Assembly: GCA_002163025.1 (NCBI GenBank)
Contig: MABF01000325.1
Location: 1-48,773, forward strand
Length of the DNA: 48,773 bases
DNA from: 'Osedax' symbiont bacterium Rs2_46_30_T18
GTDB taxonomy: Bacteria; Pseudomonadota; Gammaproteobacteria; Pseudomonadales; Balneatricaceae
Reading direction: 5' to 3'
Shown: positions 8,415 through 16,467 of the stretch, piece by piece
Numbering within the stretch: position 1 is the first letter of the stretch
Layout of the letters: each line of letters opens with the position of its first letter
Program-made: the position numbers and the translations under genes
Notes under the pieces: model-generated
What the model was told of the DNA's origin: nothing
Database searches by the model: none
Seen by the model: only the letters and a program-made list of their open reading frames with translations

Positions 8415-8525
8415 GACACTGTAATTGCCTTTTAAACTCAAGGCATATAGCTATGTTTTAGATAGCATCCAATTACAGCTGTACTACTTGTCCCAGAATT
8501 TATTGCTGACTGGGAATCATAAATG
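8405..8525 (+). promoter_or_regulatory. predicted expression platform: anti-sequestor versus SD sequestor
   Basis: Two mutually exclusive structures can be read. In the OFF state P1 is closed, and TCCCAG (8491-8496) pairs with CTGGGA (8510-8515). This hides the thiO Shine-Dalgarno sequence GGGA (8512-8515), which lies 7 bases before the ATG at 8523. In the ON state the 3' strand of P1, GGGAACAAGT (8405-8414), pairs with ACTTGTCCC (8486-8494). CTGTAATTG (8419-8427) pairs perfectly with CAATTACAG (8470-8478), lengthening the same arm. This frees the Shine-Dalgarno. The pairings are seen in the sequence; the switching is inference. Confidence 0.7.
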
Positions 8526-9644
8526 CCACTCTCTCCTTCGTTAAACATAGCCATTGTCGGCGCCGGTCTTGTCGGCAGGTTACTGGCCTATCAGCTCAGT
8601 CAGCACAAACTTAAAATTAGCTTATACGAAGCCAATAGGCTAAACAGCCACACCCCAGCAAATCAATTGGACGCGGCAGCCTTTACCGCCGCTGGCATGA
8701 TAGCTCCGATCTCTGAAGCGCTGGAAGCCGATTTAGATTGCTACTACCTAGGTACAACTTCTCTTGCTCTTTGGCCCAAGATTGTCTCTGAGCTCAACTT
8801 GAAAAATGCTGCCCAAATTCATTATCAGCAAAGTGGCAGCCTGATCATCAGCCATCCACAAGATCGCGCTGAACTCCAGCATTTTTCCAGAGCGACGCAG
8901 AGACTCGCAAACACCACCGGCGCAGCATTTACTGCGCTTAATGGCAGTGACATTCGCCACTTGGAACCGGACATTGGCAATGGCTTCGAACAGGGCATAC
9001 TACTACCCGATGAAGCGCACATAGACAATAGAGCACTGATGGCCAGCCTGCTACAGCAATGCCTGAAGCAAGAGGTAAAACTCATCGATGACACTGCAGT
9101 CGAAATCGACAACAATCGGGTACTGTACGGCCAAAATCGCCACAGTTACGATTGGGTTTTTGACTGTCGCGGTATCGGCGCAAAAGTCCACAGACCTGAG
9201 CTTCGAGGAGTGCGCGGCGAACTATTAAGAGTTTACTGCCCCGAGGTTAACTTTAACCGGCCAATTCGGTTAATGCACCCGCGTTATCAATTGTACCTAG
9301 TCCCTAAGCCTGGACAACAATTTGTAATTGGTGCCACGCAAATTGAAAGCGAAGACCGCTCGGCCATGACAGTACAATCTATGTTAGAGCTCTGCAGTGC
9401 TATGTACAGCATCAATCCGGCCTTTGCGGAGGCGAGAATTTTAGAGCAGAACACAAATTTACGCCCCGCCTTAAATAATAACAAAGCCAGTGTCTTAGTC
9501 TGTGACCGGCATATTTCTATCAACGGCCTGTTTCGCCACGGCTACCTAGTAGCTCCCGCCATTGTACGCAGTGTTATTCACTGGCTACAGGGACAGCAAT
9601 GCCAACATCATAAAATACTTTTCAGTACCTTGGAGCATCCCTAG
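8523..9644 (+). CDS. thiO: glycine oxidase ThiO
   Basis: ThiO is a FAD-dependent oxidase that converts glycine to dehydroglycine (iminoacetate), a precursor of the thiazole ring of thiamine. The 373 residues carry an N-terminal Rossmann FAD motif, IAIVGAGLVGRLLAYQLS (residues about 9-26), followed by an acidic strand end (LYEAN). A second FAD-contacting motif (DAAAFTAAGMIAP) and the C-terminal NTNLRPAL / GLFRHGYLVAPA segments of the DAO family follow. It is the first gene behind the TPP riboswitch. The GGGA ribosome site is part of the predicted switch hairpin. The stop overlaps the thiS start (TAGTG). Confidence 0.92.
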   Translation: MPLSPSLNIAIVGAGLVGRLLAYQLSQHKLKISLYEANRLNSHTPANQLDAAAFTAAGMIAPISEALEADLDCYYLGTTSLALWPKIVSELNLKNAAQIHYQQSGSLIISHPQDRAELQHFSRATQRLANTTGAAFTALNGSDIRHLEPDIGNGFEQGILLPDEAHIDNRALMASLLQQCLKQEVKLIDDTAVEIDNNRVLYGQNRHSYDWVFDCRGIGAKVHRPELRGVRGELLRVYCPEVNFNRPIRLMHPRYQLYLVPKPGQQFVIGATQIESEDRSAMTVQSMLELCSAMYSINPAFAEARILEQNTNLRPALNNNKASVLVCDRHISINGLFRHGYLVAPAIVRSVIHWLQGQQCQHHKILFSTLEHP

Positions 9645-9847
9645 TGCTTAATATTTCAGTTAACAACCAAGAATTTTCGGTCGATGAAAACTGCACTTTA
9701 TTGCAATTAATTTCGCTGGCCGGCTTTGCCGATCAAAGGATTGCATTGGCACTCAATGGTGAGTTTGTAGCAAAAACTCACTACTCAACAACTGCGCTAT
9801 CGCACCGCGATAACGTTGACATAGTTAAACCTATTGGAGGCGGCTAA
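9644..9847 (+). CDS. thiS: sulfur carrier protein ThiS
   Basis: ThiS is a ubiquitin-like sulfur carrier whose C-terminal Gly-Gly is converted to a thiocarboxylate and gives sulfur to ThiG. The 67 residues end in PIGGG. The pattern LNGEFVAK ... [12 protein letters not shown] matches the family. The start is GTG at 9644, overlapping the thiO stop, with TTGGAG eight bases upstream inside thiO. The stop TAA overlaps the thiG ATG. The terminal glycine codons GGAGGC also form the thiG ribosome site. No thiF-type activating gene is next to it. The E1-like TcdA gene at 17932 belongs to a different family role. Confidence 0.95.
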   Translation: MLNISVNNQEFSVDENCTLLQLISLAGFADQRIALALNGEFVAKTHYSTTALSHRDNVDIVKPIGGG

Positions 9848-10641
9848 TGCAGCACAGCGATACTCTGACGTTATATGACACTTCCTTTAACAGCCGGTTC
9901 TTACTGGGAACAGCTCTGTATCGCTCACCGACACAGATGAGCGAGGCGATAAAAGCTTCAGGCTCTGAATTCATTACTCTAAGCTTGCGCCGGCAAAATC
10001 CAGAACAGAGCGATGGGGACGCTTTCTGGCAACTAATTAAAGAGACTGGCTGTAAATTGCTGCCTAATACAGCGGGGTGTAAATCTGCAAAAGAGGCGAT
10101 TAACCTCGCTGAAATGTCGCGAGAGCTATTTGCCACCGACTGGATCAAACTTGAAGTGATCGGTGACGATTATAACTTGCAGCCCGACCCGTTTGAGCTA
10201 GTCATCGCTGCCACCGAACTGATAAAACGCGGTTTCAAAGTATTACCTTATTGCACTGACGATCTGGTTCTGTGCCTTAGATTACGTGACGCTGGCTGTC
10301 AGGTACTGATGCCCTGGGGCGCTCCTATAGGCACAGGACAAGGGCTTTTAAACAAATACCACCTGCAGAGCCTGCGTGAGCGAATCACCGACATCCCGCT
10401 GATTATCGATGCGGGGCTAGGCTCTCCCTCGCAGGCCGCTGCTGCATTAGAGATGGGTTACGATGCGGTACTACTTAATACCGCGGTAGCTAAAGCCGAT
10501 GACCCAGTGTTAATGGCAAGAGCCTTTTCACTCGCCATCAGTGCCGGGCGCAGCGGATATTTAGCGGGCTTGATGCAGCGCAGGCAAACAGCAGCGCCGA
10601 GCACCCCAGTGCTAGGACAACCTTTTTGGCACCAACAATAG
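9847..10641 (+). CDS. thiG: thiazole synthase ThiG
   Basis: ThiG condenses deoxyxylulose 5-phosphate, dehydroglycine and ThiS-thiocarboxylate into the thiamine thiazole phosphate. The 264 residues form a TIM barrel. The Schiff-base lysine is in [17 protein letters not shown] (residues about 98-114). The phosphate-binding and core motifs [14 protein letters not shown] and [28 protein letters not shown] are intact. Its ATG overlaps the thiS stop, and GGAGG sits 6 bases upstream, so translation should be tightly coupled to thiS. Confidence 0.97.
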   Translation: MQHSDTLTLYDTSFNSRFLLGTALYRSPTQMSEAIKASGSEFITLSLRRQNPEQSDGDAFWQLIKETGCKLLPNTAGCKSAKEAINLAEMSRELFATDWIKLEVIGDDYNLQPDPFELVIAATELIKRGFKVLPYCTDDLVLCLRLRDAGCQVLMPWGAPIGTGQGLLNKYHLQSLRERITDIPLIIDAGLGSPSQAAAALEMGYDAVLLNTAVAKADDPVLMARAFSLAISAGRSGYLAGLMQRRQTAAPSTPVLGQPFWHQQ

Positions 10642-10656
10642 AGTTAAACAGCGATT

Positions 10657-12105
10657 ATGTCTTGGACACTTTCCTCCTTTGAACAGCAATTTTGCGGCGT
10701 TAGTTATTTTGACTGCAGCACAGATAAACAATTTGTGGTGCGCGATGTTCTGACACCTTTGTTAAGGCAACCTGTTGATGTAACGCAATTGCAGCAGCAA
10801 AACATCCACGCAGCCAAAATCATTAGAGTCGTTATCGATGTACAGCTGGTACAAGCCTCACTAGATGATGTTATTACCGCCTTACTGGTCTTAAAAACAA
10901 AAACAGTACACATTGTCTGCGAGCTATTACTAAGCCCAGAGCAACTGCATAGCTCGGCAAATAGCAAGAGTCAGTGCAATCAACTGCTGCATCTGGCGCA
11001 ATTGTCAAATTTGTTAATCTGTAGCACCGAGTTGTTTACCCTTATAACCGGCACAGCAGGTCTGACAGAGCATCGGCAGCAGAAAAATTCACAGTTACTG
11101 TCTGACTTATCTCTGCAAACGGTAATTCTCAGTTCTAACCACGTTAATAGCCACTGGCTGTACTGCACTGCAAGTACTTGGGGACAACTGGCTTTTGACA
11201 ATCGACAAAGTAGCAAATTCAGGCTCTCTACTTCGGATACGGTAGCTGACCTTAGCCAATTCGGCTTTTTATCCGCCGCTATCTCAGCCTTCATGTTACA
11301 GGGCAAACGCTGTTGTGATGCCTTAGTACTATCACTGGCTTACCTGCAACAAAATGCAGATCGCCTGGTGGCTGATCATCTATTGGAAAGCCAGCCAATA
11401 ACTTTAGCAGGCGGCTGGCCTTGCGATTTGTCTTACTACCCCAATTTAGACACTGGACTGACCCGCCATAAGCCTACTATTTTTGCCTCTACGGATACTC
11501 TATCACTGGGTCTCTACCCGGTAGTAGACAGTATCAGCTGGCTGGAAAAATTATTAAAGCTGGGGGTAAAAACTATTCAGCTACGGATTAAAAACACTGC
11601 TGAAGAACAATTAGAAAACCAAGTGGCAACAGCGGCGCAGCTAGGCAGGCAATATCAGGCCAGGCTATTTATCAATGATTACTGGCGCCTTGCTATCAAG
11701 TACCAGTGCTATGGTGTACATCTTGGACAGGAGGACTTAGATAATACTGATTTGAGCGCCATTGCGGCAGCGGGGTTACGCTTAGGTGTCAGTACCCACA
11801 GTGAATATGAATGGCTCAGGGCTGTTGCCATTAAGCCCAGTTATATTGCAATGGGCACTGTCTATCCAACTCAGACTAAACCGGCCATCTTAATTGGTTT
11901 AATTAATTTACAGCGCTGGTGCAAGACCTTGGCCGATCACTACCCTCTGGTCGCCATCGGTGGTATCAAGTTAGCTAACATTGAACCTGTATTAGCATCT
12001 GGAGTTGGCTCTATCGCTGTGGTCACTGCGATTACCCTGGCCGAGGATTATCAGCTGGCAACTGAGCAGCTGACTCAGTTACAGCTTCCACAGCGGCAAG
12101 TTTAA
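10657..12105 (+). CDS. thiE: thiamine-phosphate synthase ThiE with a degenerate ThiD-like N-terminal domain
   Basis: The C-terminal part (residues about 283-482) is a ThiE TIM barrel that joins the HMP pyrimidine diphosphate and thiazole phosphate into thiamine phosphate. It carries [44 protein letters not shown] and VAIGGI. The first 270 residues are extra compared with a normal ThiE of about 210 residues. The order is that of known ThiD-ThiE fusions. The segment [19 protein letters not shown] (about 205-223) aligns with the ribokinase-fold C-terminal helix of ThiD. However, the GxGC anion-hole motif expected just before it reads SQFGF, and the usual glycine-rich N-terminal nucleotide motif is absent. 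HMP kinase activity is therefore doubtful. It is the last gene of the thi operon, 15 bases after thiG. Confidence 0.85.
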   Translation: MSWTLSSFEQQFCGVSYFDCSTDKQFVVRDVLTPLLRQPVDVTQLQQQNIHAAKIIRVVIDVQLVQASLDDVITALLVLKTKTVHIVCELLLSPEQLHSSANSKSQCNQLLHLAQLSNLLICSTELFTLITGTAGLTEHRQQKNSQLLSDLSLQTVILSSNHVNSHWLYCTASTWGQLAFDNRQSSKFRLSTSDTVADLSQFGFLSAAISAFMLQGKRCCDALVLSLAYLQQNADRLVADHLLESQPITLAGGWPCDLSYYPNLDTGLTRHKPTIFASTDTLSLGLYPVVDSISWLEKLLKLGVKTIQLRIKNTAEEQLENQVATAAQLGRQYQARLFINDYWRLAIKYQCYGVHLGQEDLDNTDLSAIAAAGLRLGVSTHSEYEWLRAVAIKPSYIAMGTVYPTQTKPAILIGLINLQRWCKTLADHYPLVAIGGIKLANIEPVLASGVGSIAVVTAITLAEDYQLATEQLTQLQLPQRQV

Positions 12106-12147
12106 TTAGCATTGCTGACAGTGTATAAAAGGTTTGGGAACACAAAA

Positions 12148-13113
12148 TCAAGGAGCCACTCTTTTATAGATCAAAACTTTGACGCTTTTTTCACGCTCTT
12201 GCTCGGCAAAGTCTTCAGGGACAGGCAAATGTTGTTCGAAGACAAAATCACTGCACTGGGAAGCCATTAAGGATTTAACAAACTGACTCGTTTGCTCAGG
12301 GTCATTATGACACAGCATCACGGTGGCATTCGCGGTAGTGAGCTGTGACAAACGCCTTAGCACTTTACAATAATCGCGCTCGGCGATAAAAGAGCCCGGC
12401 TGAAAACTTGGTGGATCTATAACCACAATATCGTAGGGACCGGGCTTTTTTATCCGCGACCAAGATTTCAACATATCGTAAGGCATGAATTGACTGGCCG
12501 CTTTGTCCTGGTTATTCAACTGGTGGTTCTTACGACCAATTGTCAGCGCTCTCTTACTCACATCAACATTCACGACTGACTTTGCTCCGCCGGCGATCGC
12601 CGCCACCGAAAAGGCACAAGTATAAGAAAACAAGTTCAGCACTTTGGCGCCTTGTGCTTGTTCCCTCAACCAACTTCGACCGTTGCGCATATCCAAAAAC
12701 AGACCAAAATTTTGGAATTGCAGCGGCTCTATTTGGTAGATCAATCCCGACTCAATAACTTGCATCACCTCTGATACTTCACCATAGGGGATACTAAATT
12801 TGGTGTCGCGTTTTCGCCCTCGCTCTTGAACCAACACTCCCTGAACAACTTCTCTGGAGGCTAGCAAAGCCACTAATTGATCTAATAAAGCTATTTCAAT
12901 ATCATCGTATAAGCGGATAACTGCCACAGGTGGCAGCCAGTCAATGACGACTGCATGCAGTTGATCAATGACGCCACTGCGACCGTGAAACAGTCGCCGC
13001 ACTTCCCATTGGCCTTCGATGAGAGATTGGCTGAACTGATGATCAATCCAGGCGTTTAGCTCAGGTGGCAGTTCTGTTGGTAATTCTTTTGGTAATACAG
13101 GGGTATCAGACAT
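12148..13113 (-). CDS. class I SAM-dependent methyltransferase, COG1092/RlmI-RlmK-like
   Basis: This 321-residue protein resembles the 23S rRNA methyltransferases of the RlmI/RlmK group, though without a visible PUA domain. The SAM-binding Rossmann part begins about residue 165 (AKVLNLFSYTCAFSVAAIAGGA, with acidic VNVDVSKRAL after it). The catalytic/target motif VVIDPPSFQPGSF is at about residues 232-244. The upstream QFQNFGLFLDMRNGRSWL segment is typical of this family. The N-terminus is Pro/Glu-rich (LPKELPTELPPEL) and probably unordered. rRNA is the likely substrate but the target base is unknown. It converges on thiE. Confidence 0.8.
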   Translation of the reverse strand: MSDTPVLPKELPTELPPELNAWIDHQFSQSLIEGQWEVRRLFHGRSGVIDQLHAVVIDWLPPVAVIRLYDDIEIALLDQLVALLASREVVQGVLVQERGRKRDTKFSIPYGEVSEVMQVIESGLIYQIEPLQFQNFGLFLDMRNGRSWLREQAQGAKVLNLFSYTCAFSVAAIAGGAKSVVNVDVSKRALTIGRKNHQLNNQDKAASQFMPYDMLKSWSRIKKPGPYDIVVIDPPSFQPGSFIAERDYCKVLRRLSQLTTANATVMLCHNDPEQTSQFVKSLMASQCSDFVFEQHLPVPEDFAEQEREKSVKVLIYKRVAP

Positions 13114-13181
13114 TTAGGTAAGGCTTTCAACAAATATAGGGGTTTGCAGCCAATAATGGCGCTGGAATATACGAATTATAA

Positions 13182-13236
13182 CTTATCATCGATAAGAAAA
13201 TAGCCACGGCGCAAATAAATCGGCTCCTCAGCCGAT
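13182..13236. repeat. two inverted repeats in a divergent intergenic region
   Basis: CTTATC-ATC-GATAAG (13182-13196) and ATCGGCT-CCTC-AGCCGAT (13219-13236) are perfect inverted repeats. They lie between the divergent methyltransferase and membrane-protein genes. The first looks like a regulator-binding dyad. The second could form an RNA hairpin but has no T-run. I cannot assign a protein to either. Confidence 0.5.
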
Positions 13237-13324
13237 AAAGCCGACAATCAACTAAGAAAATCCTCATCTAACTGCTACAATGCATTTAATATTTCCCTAA
13301 CTAACTCAGACATATATCGCCCTT

Positions 13325-13987
13325 ATGATAATTGAATACATCAGACAAAGTATCTTTTTTTTCCGCAGTAACATCACTGTATTAGCAAAAATTCATCTAC
13401 CCTTTATTTTGATCTTCAACCTTTTACTGCTACAGATAGAGCAACCTTTAAGCAGCGAAAACAGCGACTCTCTGTTGTACATCTCTGCGCTGAATTTACT
13501 CTTTATCCCTATCTATTGGGGAGCGACGATCGCCTTTATGCAATCAACCGTTGAGGGACCACAATACACTGCTGGACAGGCCATAGTGGCGAGCTTTAGT
13601 AACTGGCCAAGGCTATTCTTGGTCTTTTTAATTTCAAGCATCTGCATCATATTAGGTTTTATGGCATTCATAGTGCCTGGTATCTATATTGCAGTAAGAC
13701 TGTCAATTGCTGACTACATATGCGTGGTGGAGAAAAAGACGCCACTGCCGAGCTTAAAGCAAAGCTGGCAGCACACCGAACAATATATTTGGCCTATTTT
13801 AAACGGTACCGCCGCTATTTTGATGGCTATTATGCTGTCAAAGTACCTGCTAACTAGCTTGCTAGGTTCTATTCTCAATGACTACCAGTACTTAAGTTTA
13901 TTACTTGATATCTGTTTCGACTTTATGAATGTACTAGTGATGATCTACGGATTCAGAATTTACTGTCTGATCAAGCAGGAATTATAA
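13325..13987 (+). CDS. multi-spanning membrane protein, YciC-like
   Basis: This 220-residue hydrophobic protein has about five to six predicted membrane segments (roughly residues 20-38, 55-75, 93-120, 150-175 and 185-212). The block FMAFIVPGIYIAVRLSIADYICVVEKKTPL matches the G-x-x-x-x-I-V-P-G-I-Y-x-x-x-R-x pattern common in YciC/UPF0259-type inner-membrane proteins. These have no firm biochemical role. The gene lies upstream of a two-domain signalling gene on the same strand with a gap of about 120 bases, so co-transcription is possible but not shown. Confidence 0.6.
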   Translation: MIIEYIRQSIFFFRSNITVLAKIHLPFILIFNLLLLQIEQPLSSENSDSLLYISALNLLFIPIYWGATIAFMQSTVEGPQYTAGQAIVASFSNWPRLFLVFLISSICIILGFMAFIVPGIYIAVRLSIADYICVVEKKTPLPSLKQSWQHTEQYIWPILNGTAAILMAIMLSKYLLTSLLGSILNDYQYLSLLLDICFDFMNVLVMIYGFRIYCLIKQEL

Positions 13988-14109
13988 TAAAATTTAAACG
14001 CTGACTCGTTGACGAGCCAAGATATCCCTGTCTATTTTTCACTCTTACCTTATAATGTTAAGGCGTTAAAAATAACAATTTTATGCTCATATTTACTAAG
14101 GATTATCCA

Positions 14110-15195
14110 ATGACTACTTTTCACTTGAAAGATCCGATTGATAATGAGCTATTTTCCGAGGCATATGACGAATTTTTAGAACAGTACAGTATTTGCGAAT
14201 CAAGCATCGTAGATTTAGAGCACGAGCCTAACAACACTGTGTTACTTGATGATCTGTTCCGCACTATCCATACGGTTAAAGCCAACACTAGCCTTCTGGG
14301 CTTCGCACCCATGGTCGTGATACTGCAAGAGCTTGAGACAATCCTCGATTTAGTGCGCCACGGAAAAATCCCCTTTACCGACCGTGCCGGCGACTTGACT
14401 TTACTGTTGATGGACAAAGCCAGAGACTTTATGGAGCAGTTTAGAAGCGCTGCAAAAGTCGAATATGACAACGAACTCTATCACTCTGTAGAGCTGGGAT
14501 TACAACAGCTCGCTGCCAGTTCGCCAGAAATGATGGCACCCATTCTAGTCAATATCATCGCCCTGGTTGACCCAAACACATCACTCTCTGCAAACAATAA
14601 AAAGAACTGGCTGCAAGCACTCTCTGCAGATAACGCAGATTTAGAATTTTTATACCAGATGGCTAAAACCTGTGAGAGCCGAGTCGGTTACTGGCAGGGG
14701 CGAACTGACAGGATTGGCCAACTGGCACTGGCAATGAACCAGGCAGCCGGCTCACCCGTCGACCCTGTTACATTAGCAGCTTCATTATTTGCCCATGACG
14801 TAGCCATGGCATTTCTGCCCACACCGCTGTTAAACCAACAGGGCAAACTCAATGAGAAACAACAGACACTAGTGCGACAGCACGTACAAACCTCGTCGCA
14901 ATTAATGCGCTCACTATTCAACTCTCACCTCGCCGGACTGATGCTGATGCAGCACCAAGAGTTAGTTGATGGCACCGGTTACCCCAACGGCCTAACCGGT
15001 GAAGATATTAACCCTGGGGCAAAAATAATTGCCATAGTGCACACCTTTGAAGCTATCACTCACGGTCATACCAGTGTCTCATTACATAAAAGACCGTTGA
15101 TGCGGGCACTTTTAGAGATCAACAAAAAAGCCGGTATTGAGTTCAGTGAGCGCTGGGTGGAAATATTTATGCAAGTTGTACGCAAGTTCAACTGA
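14110..15195 (+). CDS. Hpt domain protein fused to a degenerate HD-GYP domain
   Basis: The ATG at 14110 is chosen because AAGGA lies 7 bases upstream; an ATG at 14083 has no ribosome site. The N-terminal 110 residues form a histidine phosphotransfer (Hpt) domain with phosphorylatable His54 in IHTVKANTSLLGF. Residues about 195-361 resemble an HD-GYP c-di-GMP phosphodiesterase. HD is kept at 229-230 (FAHDVAMAFLP, where GK of HDIGK is AM), and GYP at about 290-292 in VDGTGYPNGL. Several metal-ligand positions differ: HHE reads HQE, and the later ADxFDA block reads VHTFEA. The protein is cytoplasmic. It may accept phosphate through a phosphorelay and sense or bind c-di-GMP rather than degrade it. 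Confidence 0.8.
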   Translation: MTTFHLKDPIDNELFSEAYDEFLEQYSICESSIVDLEHEPNNTVLLDDLFRTIHTVKANTSLLGFAPMVVILQELETILDLVRHGKIPFTDRAGDLTLLLMDKARDFMEQFRSAAKVEYDNELYHSVELGLQQLAASSPEMMAPILVNIIALVDPNTSLSANNKKNWLQALSADNADLEFLYQMAKTCESRVGYWQGRTDRIGQLALAMNQAAGSPVDPVTLAASLFAHDVAMAFLPTPLLNQQGKLNEKQQTLVRQHVQTSSQLMRSLFNSHLAGLMLMQHQELVDGTGYPNGLTGEDINPGAKIIAIVHTFEAITHGHTSVSLHKRPLMRALLEINKKAGIEFSERWVEIFMQVVRKFN

Positions 15196-15328
15196 GTATT
15201 TTTAACCCAGGCAACTGCCAATACCTGCAAAAAACTGCCATAGCAAAGCAACCGGTTTGACAGCCCGCCCGGTAAACGACACTTTTATATTACTCAGTTT
15301 TTTTACAAACGATAGGAAACAGCGACCA

Positions 15329-16402
15329 GTGAAGCGTAAATTTTGGAGCAAACAAATATTAGATCTCGTCCCTTATACCCCGGGAGAACAACCAAAGATT
15401 AATGATCTGATAAAACTAAACACCAACGAGAACCCCTACCCGCCCTCTCCATTAGTCAGCAAATTGCTCGCTCAATTTGATATAGACCACTTGCGTCGCT
15501 ATCCAGATCCGGAAAGCTTTGAGCTTAGCCAGACACTGGCTGATTACTACAATGTTGCAGTCGACAATATCTTTATAGGCAACGGCTCTGATGAAGTATT
15601 AGCCCACGCATTTATGGCCTTTTTTCGCCAGCAGCAACCGATTTTAATGCCGGATATCAGTTATAGTTTTTATACTGTGTACTGTGATCTATACGCCATC
15701 AAAGCTACCGCAATACCCATCGAAGATGACTTTTCTATCGACTTAGCTAAATATAACATCGCCAATGGGGGAATTATTTTTGCCAATCCCAATGCACCCA
15801 CTGGCAGTGCCATTTCACTGCAGAAAATCGAGCAATTATTAGAAACTAATCAGCAATCTCTGGTTATAGTTGATGAAGCTTATGTGGATTTTGGCGCACA
15901 ATCTGCGGTGGCTCTGACCCAGAAATATGATAACTGCCTGGTGATTCAGACACTCTCAAAATCCCGTGCCCTGGCAGGATTGCGAATAGGCTATGCTATT
16001 GGCAATAAAAACTTAATTGAGGCACTGGAGCGCGTTAAAAACAGTTTTAATTCTTATCCTCTGGACATGCTGGCTCAAGCCTGTGCTAAAACAGCCATAG
16101 AAGATGAAGACTACTTCCAGAGCAGCCTTAAAAAAATCGTTGCCACCAGGACATGGACAGAACAGCAATTAGCGTCACTCGACTTTAAGGTTCTTCCCTC
16201 CAAAACAAACTTTTTGTTTGTGCAGCACAAAAACCTTGCAGCCATTGAAATCATGCAATATTTGCGAGACAACAAAATTATTGTGCGTCACTTTACTAAA
16301 GAAAAAATAAGCAACTACTTGCGTATCAGTATAGGTACACAACAGCAAATGCAAAGCTTGATAGAATGTTTAAATACATTACTGCGAGAAGAGGAGAAAT
16401 AA
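15329..16402 (+). CDS. hisC: histidinol-phosphate aminotransferase HisC
   Basis: HisC is a PLP aminotransferase of histidine biosynthesis that converts imidazole acetol-phosphate to histidinol-phosphate with glutamate. A GTG start at 15329 gives 357 residues, the family length, and begins at KRKFWSKQILDLVPYTPGEQP, where homologues begin. AGGA lies 11 bases upstream. A TTG at 15257 would add 24 residues with no family similarity. Substrate and cofactor motifs are intact: LNTNENPYPPSP, RYPDPES, NGSDEVL, NPNAPTG, VDEAYVDF and the PLP lysine in SKSRALAGLRIGY (about residues 233-245). It is not next to other his genes here; hisC often lies apart in this group. Confidence 0.92.
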   Translation: MKRKFWSKQILDLVPYTPGEQPKINDLIKLNTNENPYPPSPLVSKLLAQFDIDHLRRYPDPESFELSQTLADYYNVAVDNIFIGNGSDEVLAHAFMAFFRQQQPILMPDISYSFYTVYCDLYAIKATAIPIEDDFSIDLAKYNIANGGIIFANPNAPTGSAISLQKIEQLLETNQQSLVIVDEAYVDFGAQSAVALTQKYDNCLVIQTLSKSRALAGLRIGYAIGNKNLIEALERVKNSFNSYPLDMLAQACAKTAIEDEDYFQSSLKKIVATRTWTEQQLASLDFKVLPSKTNFLFVQHKNLAAIEIMQYLRDNKIIVRHFTKEKISNYLRISIGTQQQMQSLIECLNTLLREEEK

Positions 16403-16423
16403 TACTGTCATTTTCTGATCGAA

Positions 16424-16451
16424 CACCAGGCTAGGACACAACAGCCTGGTG
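16424..16451 (+). terminator. possible terminator between convergent hisC and GGDEF-like genes
   Basis: A perfect 9-bp inverted repeat, CACCAGGCT ... AGCCTGGTG, encloses a 10-nt loop 22 bases after the hisC stop. The plus-strand flank is CTACTATTATTG, only weakly T-rich, so the hairpin may be an inefficient or Rho-assisted end for hisC. The opposite flank is not T-rich. Confidence 0.55.
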
Positions 16452-16467
16452 CTACTATTATTGATTT

